64,000 nucleotides of DNA, taken from Thauera terpenica 58Eu (GTDB taxonomy: Bacteria > Pseudomonadota > Gammaproteobacteria > Burkholderiales > Rhodocyclaceae). Where the stretch lies: the NCBI RefSeq assembly GCF_000443165.1, contig NZ_ATJV01000114.1, forward strand, positions 62,001 through 126,000, in the 5' to 3' direction. The position numbers and the translations under genes are program-made. A model generated the notes under the pieces. The model had not been told where the DNA came from. It did no database searches and saw only the letters and a program-made list of their open reading frames with translations. This document shows, in pieces, positions 9,156 to 20,040 of this stretch (its first letter is position 1; the number at the start of each line of letters is the position of its first letter).

Positions 9156-11504
9156 TCAGAATACGCTGCCGAGCTGAAACTGGAATCGCTGGATCTCGTC
9201 GTCGCTCTCTTTCTTGAGCGGGTGCCCGAAGCTGAACTTCAGCGGTCCGATCGGCGAGCTCCAGGCGAATGACAGACCGGTACTGTAGCGCAGGTCGTCG
9301 AGTCCAATCTTCTGCTTGTCGCCCGTGGCGGGGTCTTCGCCCCACACATAGCCCGCATCGAAGAAGGCGGAAATGCGGAACGAACGATCGCTGCCCGCAC
9401 CCGGCATCGGGAAGAAGAACTCGGCGTTGGTGACCAGCTTGCGTGTGCCACCGGTCGAGGTGATGTCGCCATCGGTGTCGGTGAACTTCGGTCCCAGCGT
9501 GCCTTGGTCGAAGCCACGCACCGAGCCGATGCCGCCCACATAGTAGTTCTTGTAGAACGGCACTTCCTTGCCACCGAAGCCCTTGGCGTAGCCGACATCG
9601 GCATTGAGCATGAGGGCGTAGTCGCGTCCGATGGGGAACCAGTGCTGATACTGGTAGCCGAGCTTGCCATAACGCAGATCGCCGGCAGGCACGGTGACCT
9701 CGCCATAGACGCGCTGATAAACGCCCTTGCGCGGGTAGATGAAGCTGTCACGACTGTCGCGCGACCAGCCTACGGTCAGCAGCAGACTGCTGACACTGAC
9801 TTCGCCGATACCCGCCGCTGCCTGCGGGCCGCTGCAACCGAAGTCCTTGCAGAAGTCCTGATAGAGCCGGGGGCTGTCGACGTAAGTGGTGATCTTGGTC
9901 TGATCGGCAGTCAGGCCGAAGTTGATCTGGTCATCTTCCGCGATCGGCCAGCCCAGGCGCAGTCCGGCGCCGGTGGACACGGTCTTGTAAGGCGATACGG
10001 TGTTGAAGTCGGTCGGGTCGTAGGTGCGGTGATACAGATCCCAGCCCAGGCTGACGCCATCGACGGTGTAGTAAGGGTTGGTGAAGGACAGCGCCAGGGT
10101 ACGGCTGGATTTGCTTGTATTCAGGCCCAGGCTCAGTGAATTGCCGCTGCCAAACAGGTTCTGCTGTGCAATCGACGCCGACAGCACAATGCTCTCCGAG
10201 CTGGAGAAGCCCGCGCCCAGCATCAGGTTTCCGGTCGGGCGTTCCTTGACCGTGAAGTTGACGTCGACCTGGTCGGTTGAGCCAGGTACAGCCGGCGTCT
10301 CGACGTTCACCTCATCGAAGAAGCCAAGCCGGTCGATGCGCGTCTTCGAGCGGTTGATGGCCGCCGCGTCATACCAGCCGCCTTCGAGCTGGCGCATTTC
10401 GCGTCGGATCACTTCGTCGCGCGACTTGGTGTTGCCGCCCACGTTGATGCGACGCACGTATACCCGGCGGCCCGGATCGACAAACACGGTGAACGCGACC
10501 TCGCGTTTTTCCTTGTTCACCTCGGGCGCGGCGTTGACGTTGGCAAAGGCATAGCCTTCGTTGCCGAGCCGATCGGTGACCGCCTTGGTGGTTTCGGTGA
10601 GCCGCTCGCGCGAGAACGTATCGCCCGGGCGCAGCGTGGTGAGCGCGAGATATTCGGCCTCGGGAATGATCAGATCACCGGTGTAGCGCACGCCGGTGAC
10701 GGTGTATTGCTCACCTTCGGTGACGTTCACCGTGATGTAGATGTCCTGCTTGTCGGGCGTGATCGAAACCTGGGTGGAGTCGATGTTGAAGTCGAGATAG
10801 CCCTGATTGAGATAGTACGAGCGCAGGGTCTCGAGGTCGGCAGCGAGCTTCTGCCGCGAATACTGATCGTTCTTGGTGTACCAGGTGAGCCAGCCCGGCG
10901 TGGTCAACTGCATCTGGTCGATGAGGTCGTCCGCGTCGAAGGCCTTCGCGCCGATGATGCTGATCTGGCGAATCTTGGCGACCTCGCCCTCCTGCACGCT
11001 GAAGTTGATGCCCACGCGATTGCGCTCGAGCGGCGTCACCGTGGTCGTGACCTGGGCCGCATACTTGCCGCGCGACAGATACTGGCGCTTGAGCTCCTGC
11101 TCCGCACGCTCGAGCAGCGCGCGATCGAAGATGCGCGACTCGGCCAGACCGACCTCGCGCAGACCCTTCTTGAGTGCGTCCTTGTCGAACTCCTTCACGC
11201 CGACGAAGTCGATCTGAGCGATTGCAGGGCGTTCGTCGACAACGACGACGATCACCTCACCTTCGGTCTCGATGCGGACGTCGCTGAAGAAACCTGTGGC
11301 AAACAGGGCGCGAATGGCATCGGCGGCCTGGGTTTCGTCGAAACGCTCGCCGACACGTACGGGCAGGTAGTTGAACACCGTGCCCGCCTCCGTACGCTGG
11401 ATGCCCTCGACCCGGATATCCTTGACCACGAAAGAGTCGAATGCGAAAGCCGGCGCAGCGGCAAAAAGGGCCATGAGGAGCCCGGGCAGGAGCTTGCGAT
11501 TCAT
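9156..11504 (-). CDS. bamA: outer membrane protein assembly factor BamA
   Basis: Essential outer-membrane insertase of the Omp85 family. 782 residues. The signal peptide ([21 protein letters not shown]) is cleaved before FDSF. Five POTRA domains run from about 22 to 425, and a 16-strand beta-barrel follows, ending in the aromatic C-terminal residue (FQFQLGSVF). The [16 protein letters not shown] segment near residue 655 is the conserved VRGF/Y loop that projects into the barrel. The start is the ATG at 11504, 8 bp after the rseP stop. Placement between rseP and skp is typical. Confidence 0.97.
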   Translation of the reverse strand: MNRKLLPGLLMALFAAAPAFAFDSFVVKDIRVEGIQRTEAGTVFNYLPVRVGERFDETQAADAIRALFATGFFSDVRIETEGEVIVVVVDERPAIAQIDFVGVKEFDKDALKKGLREVGLAESRIFDRALLERAEQELKRQYLSRGKYAAQVTTTVTPLERNRVGINFSVQEGEVAKIRQISIIGAKAFDADDLIDQMQLTTPGWLTWYTKNDQYSRQKLAADLETLRSYYLNQGYLDFNIDSTQVSITPDKQDIYITVNVTEGEQYTVTGVRYTGDLIIPEAEYLALTTLRPGDTFSRERLTETTKAVTDRLGNEGYAFANVNAAPEVNKEKREVAFTVFVDPGRRVYVRRINVGGNTKSRDEVIRREMRQLEGGWYDAAAINRSKTRIDRLGFFDEVNVETPAVPGSTDQVDVNFTVKERPTGNLMLGAGFSSSESIVLSASIAQQNLFGSGNSLSLGLNTSKSSRTLALSFTNPYYTVDGVSLGWDLYHRTYDPTDFNTVSPYKTVSTGAGLRLGWPIAEDDQINFGLTADQTKITTYVDSPRLYQDFCKDFGCSGPQAAAGIGEVSVSSLLLTVGWSRDSRDSFIYPRKGVYQRVYGEVTVPAGDLRYGKLGYQYQHWFPIGRDYALMLNADVGYAKGFGGKEVPFYKNYYVGGIGSVRGFDQGTLGPKFTDTDGDITSTGGTRKLVTNAEFFFPMPGAGSDRSFRISAFFDAGYVWGEDPATGDKQKIGLDDLRYSTGLSFAWSSPIGPLKFSFGHPLKKESDDEIQRFQFQLGSVF

Positions 11505-11512
11505 GCAGGAGT

Positions 11513-12877
11513 TCAGCCGGAAATGAGACGGTTGATGTCGTTGTAGAAGGCGAATGCCATGAGCATTATCAGGAGAGTCAGACCGATCTGCTGACCGATT
11601 TCCATGATGCGCTCGGGGATGGGACCGCCCTTGATGATTTCGACCGTATAGTACAACAAGTGCCCACCATCAAGCACCGGGATGGGGAGCAGGTTGAGCA
11701 CTCCCAGACTGATGCTGATGAGGGCGACGAACTTGAGATAGTGACTGAGCCCGAGCTGCGCCGTCTGGCCCGCGTAATCGGCGATCGTCACCGGCCCGGA
11801 GATGTTCTTCCACGACACTTCGCCGGTGAGCATGCGGCCAATCATCTGCAGGCTCAGCACGCTCGTCTCCCAGGTCTGGCGCACGGCCTTCACCAGGCCT
11901 TCGCCCACCCCGTAGCGCACCTCGGCGAACATCGACAGGGTGCCCTGAACAGGCTCGGCAACGCCGACGCCGATGCGTCCGAAGCGCTCGCCCTGATCGG
12001 AGACCGTATCGGGCGTCACGTCCACGCTGAGCCGCTCGCCCGCGCGCAGAAGCTCGAAGCGCAGGCTGCGCCCCGCAGCGTCGCGCACGCGCGCAACCAG
12101 ATCGCTCCAACCCGCGACGCCCACGCCCTCTATGCTCAGCACCTCGTCGCCACTGCGCAGGCCCGCGCGTGCCGCAGCGCTGTCGTCTGCAACCCGTCCG
12201 ATCACCGCCGGAATCTCGGGACGCCAGGGCTTCAAGCCAATGCGCACGATCAGATCCTGGCTGGCGTCCTCAATCGGCAGCCCGGCCAGATCGAGCCGGC
12301 GAAAGGCCTCGACCTCTTCCAGGGTGCGCACCTGAAGCACCACTTCACGCTCATCGAGCGCATTGCGCAGCAAGACCCAGCGCAAGTCTTGCCACGAACG
12401 CACCACCTCACCATCGACGGCAAGCACCAGATCACCATCCCTGACCCCCGCGGCCTGTGCGATGGCAGGCGTGTCCGACAAGGCCAGGCGCGGCCGCAAC
12501 TCGTCCGAGCCGACGACGAACAAGCCCCAGTAAAGCACGATTGCAAGCAGGAAATTGGCGATCGGCCCCGCGGCGACAATCGCGAAGCGGCGATAGACGG
12601 ACTGGCGGTTGAAGGCGCGATGCAGCTCCGCGGGCGCAACCGGGGCCTCGCGCTCGTCGAGCATCTTGACGTAGCCGCCGAGCGGGAAAGCGGCAAGCGC
12701 CCATTCGGTCTGATCACGCCCGGCCTTGCGCACCAGCAAGGGCTTGCCAAAACCGAGCGAGAAGCGCAGGACCTTGACGCCACACCAGCGCGCCACCAGG
12801 TAATGCCCGAGTTCATGGACGAGGATCAGCAGTCCGAGCGCGAGTACAAAGGGAATGAGGTAATTGAGCAGATTCAT
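11513..12877 (-). CDS. rseP: RseP site-2 intramembrane metalloprotease
   Basis: Inner-membrane zinc protease of the S2P (M50) family that cleaves the anti-sigma factor RseA in the sigmaE envelope stress response, and remnant signal peptides. 454 residues. HELGH (21-25) in the first transmembrane helix and the LDGG motif (402-405) near the C-terminus supply the zinc ligands. Two PDZ-like domains (about 120-205 and 210-300; [19 protein letters not shown]) lie between. The final transmembrane segment is near 425-445. The start shares one base with the dxr stop (TGATG). Confidence 0.96.
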   Translation of the reverse strand: MNLLNYLIPFVLALGLLILVHELGHYLVARWCGVKVLRFSLGFGKPLLVRKAGRDQTEWALAAFPLGGYVKMLDEREAPVAPAELHRAFNRQSVYRRFAIVAAGPIANFLLAIVLYWGLFVVGSDELRPRLALSDTPAIAQAAGVRDGDLVLAVDGEVVRSWQDLRWVLLRNALDEREVVLQVRTLEEVEAFRRLDLAGLPIEDASQDLIVRIGLKPWRPEIPAVIGRVADDSAAARAGLRSGDEVLSIEGVGVAGWSDLVARVRDAAGRSLRFELLRAGERLSVDVTPDTVSDQGERFGRIGVGVAEPVQGTLSMFAEVRYGVGEGLVKAVRQTWETSVLSLQMIGRMLTGEVSWKNISGPVTIADYAGQTAQLGLSHYLKFVALISISLGVLNLLPIPVLDGGHLLYYTVEIIKGGPIPERIMEIGQQIGLTLLIMLMAFAFYNDINRLISG

Positions 12878-14076
12878 CAGGCAGCCGAGAGTTTACGGAT
12901 TTCGGTGCGCGCCCGGTCCCGGGCCTGCGCATCGGCGGCGAAAACCGCATCCAGTGAATCGACCGCAAAGTCCGGGGAGCGTTCCAGGCAGGCCTCGATG
13001 ACACGAGCGATATCGAGAAAGCCGATGCGCTGCGTGAGGAAGGCTTCGACCGCCTCTTCATTGGCGGCGTTGAGGGTCGCAGGCGCCGCTCCGCCCGCGC
13101 GCAGGGCGGAAAAGGCGAGCGCCAGACAGGGGAAACGTTGCAGGTCGGGACGCTCGAAATCGAGCCGGGCGATGTCGAAGAGGTCGAGCGAGCGTACGCC
13201 AGCGTCGATGCGCTCGGGCCAGGCCAGCGCATGGGCGATCGGCGTGCGCATGTCGGGATTGCCCAGTTGCGCGATCACCGAGCCATCAACATATTCGACC
13301 ATCGAGTGGATGACGCTCTGCGGGTGCACGACGACCTCGATGATGTCGGCCGGGGCACCGAAGAGCCAGTGCGCCTCGATCACCTCGAGGCCCTTGTTCA
13401 TCATCGTGGCAGAGTCGACCGATATCTTGCGTCCCATCACCCAGTTCGGATGCGCGCAGGCCTCATCGGGCGTCACCGCGCGCAGCTCTTCGATCGAGCG
13501 GGCGCGAAACGGCCCACCCGATGCGGTGAGCAACACCTTGCGCACACCCGACACCCCCGGTGAGCGTGCATAGCCTGCAGGCAGCGCTTGGAACACGGCG
13601 TTGTGCTCGCTGTCGATGGGCAGCAGCAGTGCGCCGTTGTCGGCCACCGCGTCCATGAAGAGCTGGCCGGACAACACCAGCGCCTCCTTGTTGGCGAGCA
13701 GGACCTTCTTGCCGGCCTGCGCCGCGGCCAGGGTCGGGCGCAAGCCGGCGGCGCCGACGATGGCGGCCATCACCATATCGACTTCGTCGGCTGCGGCGAC
13801 GTGCTCGAGCGCAGCGCTACCGCTGAGCACTTCGGTGCGACTGCCCGCAGCACGCAGCGCCGACTGCAAGCGCAACGCCGCATCGGCATCGACCATGACC
13901 GCGTAGCGCGGCGCGAAACGCAACACCTGCTCGAGCAGCTTGCGGTCCTGGCGTTGCGCGCTGAGGGCAAAAACGGAGAAGCGATCCGGATGACGGGCGA
14001 TCACGTCGAGCGTGCTCTGACCGATGGAGCCGGTCGCCCCCAGGACGGTGATGTGCTGGATGGCGTGTTGGGACAT
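12877..14076 (-). CDS. dxr: 1-deoxy-D-xylulose 5-phosphate reductoisomerase
   Basis: Second step of the MEP isoprenoid pathway, converting DXP to methylerythritol phosphate with NADPH. 399 residues. The nucleotide-binding [10 protein letters not shown] lies at 13-22. [25 protein letters not shown] and LLTASGGPF in the middle carry the metal and substrate contacts. The [23 protein letters not shown] block is diagnostic. I start it at the ATG at 14076, since earlier in-frame codons give non-conserved sequence and overlap towards cdsA. It makes precursors for the neighbouring uppS. Confidence 0.96.
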   Translation of the reverse strand: MSQHAIQHITVLGATGSIGQSTLDVIARHPDRFSVFALSAQRQDRKLLEQVLRFAPRYAVMVDADAALRLQSALRAAGSRTEVLSGSAALEHVAAADEVDMVMAAIVGAAGLRPTLAAAQAGKKVLLANKEALVLSGQLFMDAVADNGALLLPIDSEHNAVFQALPAGYARSPGVSGVRKVLLTASGGPFRARSIEELRAVTPDEACAHPNWVMGRKISVDSATMMNKGLEVIEAHWLFGAPADIIEVVVHPQSVIHSMVEYVDGSVIAQLGNPDMRTPIAHALAWPERIDAGVRSLDLFDIARLDFERPDLQRFPCLALAFSALRAGGAAPATLNAANEEAVEAFLTQRIGFLDIARVIEACLERSPDFAVDSLDAVFAADAQARDRARTEIRKLSAA

Positions 14077-14122
14077 GGTTTGGGGTGATGCCTGAGCGGA
14101 GATGAGAGCAGCGCGCAAGGGC

Positions 14123-14944
14123 TCAGCGCCCCAGCAGCACAGTGCCGAGGGCCACCATGGGCAGCGTCGACGTCAGACTGTCGATGCGGTCAAGAATGCC
14201 ACCATGGCCGGGCAGGATGTTGCCGCTGTCCTTGATGCCGGCCTGGCGCTTGAGCAAGGATTCGTAGAGATCGCCGATGATGCTGATTGCCGTCCATCCG
14301 ACGAGCACGGCGCCGACCACCAGCGCCCCGCCGGGCTGGCTCGCGCCCTGCCAGGTGAGCACGCCGAAGCCGAAAATGAGCACCGCGAGCCCCCCGCCGA
14401 TCGCCCCTTCCCAGGTCTTGCCCGGGCTGATGGAGGGGGCGAGCTTGTGCCGCCCGAAGGCCCGACCGGAGAAATAGGCGGCAATGTCGGCCACCCAGAC
14501 CACCGCCATCACGCCCAGCATCAACCACGGGCTGATTGCGCGCAGATGCACCAGGGCGAGTGCGGTGGGCACGAGCACGACGAAGCCTGTGACCGAGGCC
14601 AGCATGGGGTTGGACAGCGTCCACTTGCGCGCCAGCCAGAGCGGCACGACCAGCAGCCAGAACAGTGCGCTGAGAATGTAGAGCGGAACAAGGAGTGCGC
14701 CCCCGGCCGCAGACGGCGCAGCAAAGCCTGTGATGAAGCCGAGCACCAGGCAGGCGCCGCCGAAGGAAACCGCGGTGGCAAGACGCACGGGCTGCGCGAA
14801 GCCCGCCAGCGCGCCCCATTCCCAGGCTGCCGCCGCACACACGAGTGCGCACAGCACCAGCCAGCCCGATGCAGGAAGGAGAAAGACCGCCGCCAGCAGT
14901 CCAGCCAGGAGCAGGACTGCGGTGATGATGCGGGCCTTAAGCAT
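14123..14944 (-). CDS. cdsA: phosphatidate cytidylyltransferase
   Basis: Makes CDP-diacylglycerol from phosphatidate and CTP, the branch point of phospholipid synthesis. 273 residues and largely hydrophobic, with about seven to eight membrane segments. The C-terminal signature is readable as [52 protein letters not shown] precedes it. The ATG at 14944 lies 8 bp inside the end of uppS, indicating coupling; a longer frame upstream is an overlap artefact. Confidence 0.95.
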   Translation of the reverse strand: MLKARIITAVLLLAGLLAAVFLLPASGWLVLCALVCAAAAWEWGALAGFAQPVRLATAVSFGGACLVLGFITGFAAPSAAGGALLVPLYILSALFWLLVVPLWLARKWTLSNPMLASVTGFVVLVPTALALVHLRAISPWLMLGVMAVVWVADIAAYFSGRAFGRHKLAPSISPGKTWEGAIGGGLAVLIFGFGVLTWQGASQPGGALVVGAVLVGWTAISIIGDLYESLLKRQAGIKDSGNILPGHGGILDRIDSLTSTLPMVALGTVLLGR

Positions 14945-15716
14945 GCCGCTCCTGCGCGCTGCGCTCAACCAGCTGATCGCTGGTGCGTCCGAAACGCCGT
15001 TCGCGGCTGCGGTAGGATTCGATCGCCTGGTCAAGCGCGTCCGCATCGAAATCGGGCCACAAGGCGTCGGTGAAGTAAAACTCGGTATAGGCAAGCTGCC
15101 ACAGCAGGAAGTTGCTGATGCGCTTTTCGCCGCCCGTACGAATGAACAGGTCGGGCTCGGGCGCGAAGCTCATCGACAGCGCATCGGCGATCTCGTCCTC
15201 ACTGAAACCGTCACGGCGCTCAGGCTGGCTGCGCATGAGCTCGGACACCGCATTGGCGATGTCCCAGCGCCCGCCGTAGTTGGCGGCGATGCACAAGGTG
15301 AGCTTGGTGTTGCCCGCGGTCTTCTCTTCCGATTCGCGGATGATGCGCACCAGCTCCGGATCAAAACGTGTCATGTCACCGATGACGCGCAGGCGGATCT
15401 CGTTGTGGTCGAGACGCGCCACTTCCTTGCGCAGCGCCTTCATGAAGAGCTGCATCAGGAAGGAGACCTCGTCCTGAGGACGGCGCCAGTTTTCCGAGCT
15501 GAAGGCAAACAGGGTCAGATACTCGACACCACGCTCGACGCAGGCCTTGACCACTGCGCGCACCGACTCCAGCCCGCGCGCATGGCCGGCAACGCGCGGC
15601 ATGTAGCGCTTGCGCGCCCAACGCCCGTTGCCATCCATGATGATCGCGATATGCCGCGGAACGGCGGACACCTCGGGGATATCCCGCGTGGAGCTCGCGT
15701 ATTTTCGTTCTGCCAT
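14937..15716 (-). CDS. uppS: undecaprenyl diphosphate synthase
   Basis: cis-Prenyltransferase that elongates FPP to the C55 carrier used for peptidoglycan and O-antigen. 259 residues. The catalytic Asp and phosphate loop are in [13 protein letters not shown] (DGNGRW at 28-33). [11 protein letters not shown] and the C-terminal [20 protein letters not shown] and [11 protein letters not shown] blocks are conserved. It sits 46 bp after frr and overlaps cdsA by 8 bp. The extended N-terminus (about 20 residues before [11 protein letters not shown]) is slightly longer than in E. coli. Confidence 0.96.
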   Translation of the reverse strand: MAERKYASSTRDIPEVSAVPRHIAIIMDGNGRWARKRYMPRVAGHARGLESVRAVVKACVERGVEYLTLFAFSSENWRRPQDEVSFLMQLFMKALRKEVARLDHNEIRLRVIGDMTRFDPELVRIIRESEEKTAGNTKLTLCIAANYGGRWDIANAVSELMRSQPERRDGFSEDEIADALSMSFAPEPDLFIRTGGEKRISNFLLWQLAYTEFYFTDALWPDFDADALDQAIESYRSRERRFGRTSDQLVERSAQERHA

Positions 15717-15762
15717 GACCCGCCTCCTGTCCTGCCCGTAAGGGAACAGCCGATCCGGCGGA

Positions 15763-16320
15763 TCAGATCTGCATCAGTTCCTGCTCTTTTGCTGCCAGCA
15801 ACTTGTCAATTTCGGCGACATGGCGATCAGTGAGCTTCTGCACGTCCTCTTCGGCGCGACGCTCGTCGTCCTCGGAGATTTCCTTGTCCTTGACCGCGTC
15901 CTTGAGTTGCTGGTTGGCATCGCGGCGCAGATTGCGCACTGCAACCTTGGCCGACTCGCCCTCATTGCGTACCACCTTGGTGAGGTCGCGACGACGCTCT
16001 TCGGTCAGCGCGGGCATCGGCACGCGCAGCAATTCGCCCATGTTCGCGGGATTCAGACCAAGGTCGCTATCGCGGATAGCCCTCTCGATCTTGCCCAGCA
16101 TCGGCTTTTCCCATGCCTGCACGCCGATCGTGCGCGCATCGATGAGGCTGATGTTGGCGACCTGGTTCACCGGAACCATGGAGCCGTAATACTCGACCAT
16201 GACGTGATCGAGCAAGCCGGTGTGGGCCCGCCCGGTGCGAACCTTGGCGAGATCGGTCTTGAGGGTCTCGACCGACTTCTGCATCTTGTGCTCAAGGGTT
16301 TTCTTCAGTTCGGAAATCAT
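15763..16320 (-). CDS. frr: ribosome recycling factor
   Basis: Splits post-termination ribosomes together with EF-G. 185 residues, the exact family length. Visible landmarks are [51 protein letters not shown], and the basic [14 protein letters not shown] block. The long C-terminal helix ends in [12 protein letters not shown]. The ATG at 16320 is used; a longer frame upstream runs out of frame through pyrH and is rejected. Standard position between pyrH and uppS. Confidence 0.97.
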   Translation of the reverse strand: MISELKKTLEHKMQKSVETLKTDLAKVRTGRAHTGLLDHVMVEYYGSMVPVNQVANISLIDARTIGVQAWEKPMLGKIERAIRDSDLGLNPANMGELLRVPMPALTEERRRDLTKVVRNEGESAKVAVRNLRRDANQQLKDAVKDKEISEDDERRAEEDVQKLTDRHVAEIDKLLAAKEQELMQI

Positions 16321-16339
16321 TAGCGCACTCTCCAGAGCA

Positions 16340-17053
16340 TCAGGAATGAACCAGCGTACCCTCATCTTCGCCCATGACAACACGCTTGAGCGCGCCAGGC
16401 TTGAAGATCGAGAACACATTGATCGGCAATTTCTGGTCGCGGCACAGCGCAAACGCGGTCGAATCGAGCACAGCCAGATTACGGCCGATCGCCTCGTCGA
16501 AGCTGATGCGATGATAACGCTGCGCATCCGGATCCTTCTTCGGATCTGCCGTGTAGACCCCGTCCACCTTGGTCGCCTTGAGTACGATCTGCGCACCAAT
16601 CTCGGAGCCACGCAAGGCGGCAGCGGTGTCGGTGGTGAAGAAGGGGTTGCCGGTACCCGCCGCGAAGATGACCACACGGCCCTCCTCCAGATGGCGGATT
16701 GCACGACCACGGATGTAAGGCTCGACCACCTGATCGATGCGCAGCGCCGACTGCACGCGCGCCTCGACATCCATGCGGCGCATCGCATCTGCGAGCGCCA
16801 TTGCGTTCATCACCGTGGCAAGCATGCCCATGTAGTCGGCGGTGGCGCGGTCCATGCCGGCAGCCGCCCCCTTCATGCCACGAAAGATGTTGCCGCCGCC
16901 GATCACCACTCCGACCTGCACGTCGAGACGCGTGACCTCGGCGATCTCGGAGACGATGCGGTTGACGACGTCCTCGTTGATGCCATAGGCGTCGTCACCC
17001 ATCAGAGCCTCGCCCGAGAGCTTGAGCAGGATGCGTTTATAGGCGGCGGACAT
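16340..17053 (-). CDS. pyrH: UMP kinase
   Basis: Phosphorylates UMP to UDP, controlling pyrimidine supply; bacterial UMP kinases are hexamers regulated by GTP and UTP. 237 residues. [11 protein letters not shown] (9-19) is the nucleotide-binding start. [27 protein letters not shown], the [21 protein letters not shown] stretch and the [13 protein letters not shown] motif are all characteristic of PyrH. It starts 10 bp after the tsf stop. Confidence 0.97.
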   Translation of the reverse strand: MSAAYKRILLKLSGEALMGDDAYGINEDVVNRIVSEIAEVTRLDVQVGVVIGGGNIFRGMKGAAAGMDRATADYMGMLATVMNAMALADAMRRMDVEARVQSALRIDQVVEPYIRGRAIRHLEEGRVVIFAAGTGNPFFTTDTAAALRGSEIGAQIVLKATKVDGVYTADPKKDPDAQRYHRISFDEAIGRNLAVLDSTAFALCRDQKLPINVFSIFKPGALKRVVMGEDEGTLVHS

Positions 17054-17063
17054 TATCGGCTCC

Positions 17064-17966
17064 TTACTTCTTTGCTGCGGCGGCGGCCGCCTGTTGCTCG
17101 GCCACTTCGGCAGCGAAGTCGGTGACCTTCTTCTCGATGCCTTCGCCCACGATGAAGAGCGTGAAGCCGGCAACCGAAGCAGCACGCGCCTTGAGCAACT
17201 GCTCGATGGTCTGCTTGCCGTCTTCGGCCTTGACGAACACCTGCGCCAGCAGGGTGACGTCCTTGAGGAATTTGTTGACGGTGCCGTCAGCGATCTTCTC
17301 CAGCATCGCCTCGGGCTTGTTGTCGGCACGGGCTTTTTCGATCGCGATCCGACGCTCGGCGTCGATCAGGTCCTGCGACACCCCGGAGCCATCCAGCGCC
17401 TTGGGCTTGGAGGCGGCGATGTGCATGGCGATGTCCTTGCCCAGCTGCTCGTCGCCACCAACCAGATCCAGCAGCACGCCAATCTTGGCGCCGCCGTGGA
17501 TGTAGCTGAACAGCTGACCCTTGGCTTCGACGCGATTGAAGCGACGAATCGACATGTTCTCGCCGATCTTGCCCACCAGCGCGGCGCGCGTGGTCTCGAC
17601 GCTGCCCTCGCCCAGCGGCAAGGCCGACAGCGCCGCCACATCAGCGGGCGTGTTGGCCGACACCAGCTCGGCGCAATTGCGCACGAAGGCGAGGAAGTCG
17701 TCGTTCTTGGCGACGAAGTCAGTTTCGCAGTTGACTTCGATGATCGTGCCCAGCTTGCCGTCGGCGGAGATATCGATGCCAACGATGCCTTCAGCGGTAA
17801 CGCGGGCGGCAGCCTTGGAGGCCTTGTTGCCGAGCTTGACGCGCAGGATTTCTTCGGCCTTGTCCATGTCGCCGGCCGCTTCCGTGAGCGCCTTCTTGCA
17901 CTCCATCATCGGTGCGTCGGTTTTTTCGCGCAGTTCCTTGACCATGCTTGCGGTGATTTCCGCCAT
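17064..17966 (-). CDS. tsf: translation elongation factor Ts
   Basis: Guanine nucleotide exchange factor for EF-Tu. 300 residues. The N-terminal UBA-like domain ([19 protein letters not shown]) is followed by the conserved [13 protein letters not shown] that contacts EF-Tu. A coiled-coil region and the C-terminal module follow; the end is Ala/Lys-rich. It is separated from rpsB by 120 bp holding an intrinsic attenuator (18050-18073). A second GC-rich inverted repeat lies at about 17998-18019 in the tsf leader. Confidence 0.96.
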   Translation of the reverse strand: MAEITASMVKELREKTDAPMMECKKALTEAAGDMDKAEEILRVKLGNKASKAAARVTAEGIVGIDISADGKLGTIIEVNCETDFVAKNDDFLAFVRNCAELVSANTPADVAALSALPLGEGSVETTRAALVGKIGENMSIRRFNRVEAKGQLFSYIHGGAKIGVLLDLVGGDEQLGKDIAMHIAASKPKALDGSGVSQDLIDAERRIAIEKARADNKPEAMLEKIADGTVNKFLKDVTLLAQVFVKAEDGKQTIEQLLKARAASVAGFTLFIVGEGIEKKVTDFAAEVAEQQAAAAAAKK

Positions 17967-18049
17967 GCTAACTCCTCGAATTTCAGCTGATGCCAGCAGC
18001 GCACGAGTGCGCGCTGCGGCAGGTGTTCAGGCTGTACAAAACAGACTTA

Positions 18050-18073
18050 CAAAAAGGGGCCCCTCGAGGCCCC
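18050..18073 (-). terminator. intrinsic terminator/attenuator between rpsB and tsf
   Basis: On the minus strand, GGGGCC (18068-18073) pairs with GGCCCC (18056-18061) around a 6-nt loop, directly followed by five T residues. It lies 13 bp after the rpsB stop and before tsf. It probably reduces read-through so that S2 is made in excess over the downstream genes. The E. coli rpsB-tsf operon has a comparable partial terminator. Confidence 0.75.
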
Positions 18074-18086
18074 GGCAAGCTGCAGG

Positions 18087-18842
18087 TCAGGCCTGCTCTT
18101 GCGAACCTTCTTCCTCGACCTCGACGAACTCATCGCCGCTGGCGTCGACAATCTCCTGCAACACCTGACTGCGGCCCTGCAGCACGGCGTCGGCCACGCC
18201 ACGGGCGTAGAGACGAATGGCGCGCGAGGAGTCATCATTGCCCGGAATGACGTAATCCACACCTTCGGGTGAGTGGTTGGTATCGACCACTGCCACGATT
18301 GGAATACCCAGCTTCTGCGCTTCGGTGATGGCGATCTTGTGATAGCCGACGTCGATCACGAACAAGGCATCGGGCAGACCGCCCATTTCCTTGATGCCGC
18401 CGATCGACTTCTGCAGCTTGGCGAGCTCGCGGCTGACGGTCAGCGCTTCGCGCTTCGACAGACGCTCGACCGAGCCGTCCTCGACCATGGCCTCGACTTC
18501 CTTCAGGCGCTTGATCGACTGTCTGACGGTCTTGAAGTTGGTCAGCATGCCACCGAGCCAACGCTCGTCAACGAAGGGCATGCCGGCACGACGCGCCTCT
18601 TCCGCGATGATCTCGCGCGCCTGGCGCTTGGTGCTGACGAACATGATGTTGCCGCGATTGGCAGCGAGCTTGCGCACGAAATCCATCGCTTCGGTGTACT
18701 TCACCATCGTCTTTTCGAGGTTGACGATGTGGATCTTGTTGCGCTGGCCGAAGATGTAAGGGGCCATGCGCGGATTCCAGAAGCGGGTCTGGTGGCCAAA
18801 GTGGACGCCCGCTTCGAGCATCTGACGCATTGTGACTGACAT
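18087..18842 (-). CDS. rpsB: 30S ribosomal protein S2
   Basis: Late-assembling protein of the small ribosomal subunit. 251 residues. The N-terminus [59 protein letters not shown] and [16 protein letters not shown] are S2 signatures. The acidic C-terminus ([12 protein letters not shown]) is usual. It heads the translation/envelope operon and has a promoter about 190 bp upstream, leaving a long leader that could carry S2 autoregulation. Confidence 0.98.
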   Translation of the reverse strand: MSVTMRQMLEAGVHFGHQTRFWNPRMAPYIFGQRNKIHIVNLEKTMVKYTEAMDFVRKLAANRGNIMFVSTKRQAREIIAEEARRAGMPFVDERWLGGMLTNFKTVRQSIKRLKEVEAMVEDGSVERLSKREALTVSRELAKLQKSIGGIKEMGGLPDALFVIDVGYHKIAITEAQKLGIPIVAVVDTNHSPEGVDYVIPGNDDSSRAIRLYARGVADAVLQGRSQVLQEIVDASGDEFVEVEEEGSQEQA

Positions 18843-19033
18843 GTGTTACTCCAAACTAATCAAAGGGTTTGACCTCCGTCCCGCGGGATGTCCGGCTGCG
18901 TGACACACGCATGTTGCGCACATCACAGGCCTCGCATCTTGCCGCCACGCGCACTCGCTGTTGTTCGGTGCGCGCCTCGGACCCCATGCCACAGGACGTG
19001 TGGATTTTGCCTGCAACGGCAGACAAGCCCGCG

Positions 19034-19063
19034 ATATTAGCACGCCAACTTTATGCCACTCAA
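19034..19063 (-). promoter_or_regulatory. sigma70-type promoter of the rpsB operon
   Basis: Minus-strand TTGAGT (19058-19063) and TAATAT (19034-19039) with an 18-bp spacer. The sequence after the -10 (CGCGGG) is a GC-rich discriminator like those of stringently controlled ribosomal promoters. The predicted start near 19027 gives a leader of about 185 nt. The intergenic stretch 18843-19148 holds this promoter, that leader and the map upstream region; nothing else is evident. Confidence 0.6.
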
Positions 19064-19148
19064 GCACGACCGTGCATTGCGTTTGCCGCCGGCCCTGCGC
19101 ATGCGATACCTTTAAGGCCTTTTCAGCCCCAGCCCGACAGACATCAAG

Positions 19149-19982
19149 ATGAGCATCATTATCAAGACCACGGAAGAAATCGAAAAGATGCGCGTGGCCG
19201 GACGCCTCGCCGCCGAGGTCCTCGACTATATCGAACCCTTCGTCAAGCCTGGCGTGACCACCGCCGAACTCGACCGCCTCTGCCACGACTACATGGTCAA
19301 TGTGCAGGCTACGATTCCCGCACCGCTGAACTACGCCCCGAGCGGCTACACGCCCTACCCGAAATCCATCTGCACTTCGGTCAATCATCAGGTCTGCCAT
19401 GGCATACCCGGCGACCGCAAGCTGAAGAAGGGCGACGTCATCAATCTCGACATCACCGTCATCAAGGACGGTTTTCATGGCGACACCAGCCGCATGTTCC
19501 TGGTGGGCGGGGAAGCCGCCGCCAGCATCGCGGCGCGGCGCCTGTCGCAGATCACCTTCGAGTGCATGTGGCTGGGCATCGCTGCGGTCAGACCCGGGGC
19601 GCACTTCGGCGATATTGGCGAGGTGATCCAGAAGCATGCCGAGCGCAACGGCTTTTCCGTCGTGCGCGAGTTCTGCGGCCACGGCATCGGCCGCAAGTTC
19701 CACGAGGACCCGCAGGTACTGCACTACGGCAAGGCCGGCACCGGTGCCGAACTGCAGCCGGGCATGATCTTCACCATCGAGCCCATGATCAACGCCGGCA
19801 AGGCGGCGATCTCCGAGCTGCCCGATGGCTGGACCATCATCACCAAGGATCGCAGCCTGTCAGCACAATGGGAGCACACCGTCGTGGTCACCGAGACCGG
19901 CGTCGAGGTGCTCACCGTATCCGCCAAGAGCCCGCCCGCACCGACCGTGGTTGCCGCACAACTCGCCGCACAACTGGCCTGA
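19149..19982 (+). CDS. map: type I methionine aminopeptidase
   Basis: Removes the initiator methionine from new proteins. 277 residues with the pita-bread fold. H in FCGHGIGRKFHEDP, the metal-binding Asp pair in INLDITVIKDGFHGDTSRMF, and the two Glu ligands in FTIEPMIN and QWEHTVVVTE are all visible. The ATG at 19149 begins MSIIIKTTEEIEKMR. It is divergent from rpsB, the common proteobacterial arrangement. A slightly long Ala-rich C-terminus (VVAAQLAAQLA) extends past the usual end at about 264. Confidence 0.97.
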   Translation: MSIIIKTTEEIEKMRVAGRLAAEVLDYIEPFVKPGVTTAELDRLCHDYMVNVQATIPAPLNYAPSGYTPYPKSICTSVNHQVCHGIPGDRKLKKGDVINLDITVIKDGFHGDTSRMFLVGGEAAASIAARRLSQITFECMWLGIAAVRPGAHFGDIGEVIQKHAERNGFSVVREFCGHGIGRKFHEDPQVLHYGKAGTGAELQPGMIFTIEPMINAGKAAISELPDGWTIITKDRSLSAQWEHTVVVTETGVEVLTVSAKSPPAPTVVAAQLAAQLA

Positions 19983-20040
19983 TCAACGCGGAGCACCTCC
20001 TGGCCACCGCCTCCACCGCCGCTCGGATGAGTCCCGTCGA

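Noticed and set aside
18846-19724. 292-codon minus-strand frame over the rpsB/map gap and map
   Set aside because: Antisense to conserved map and covering the promoter region; no homology-like content.
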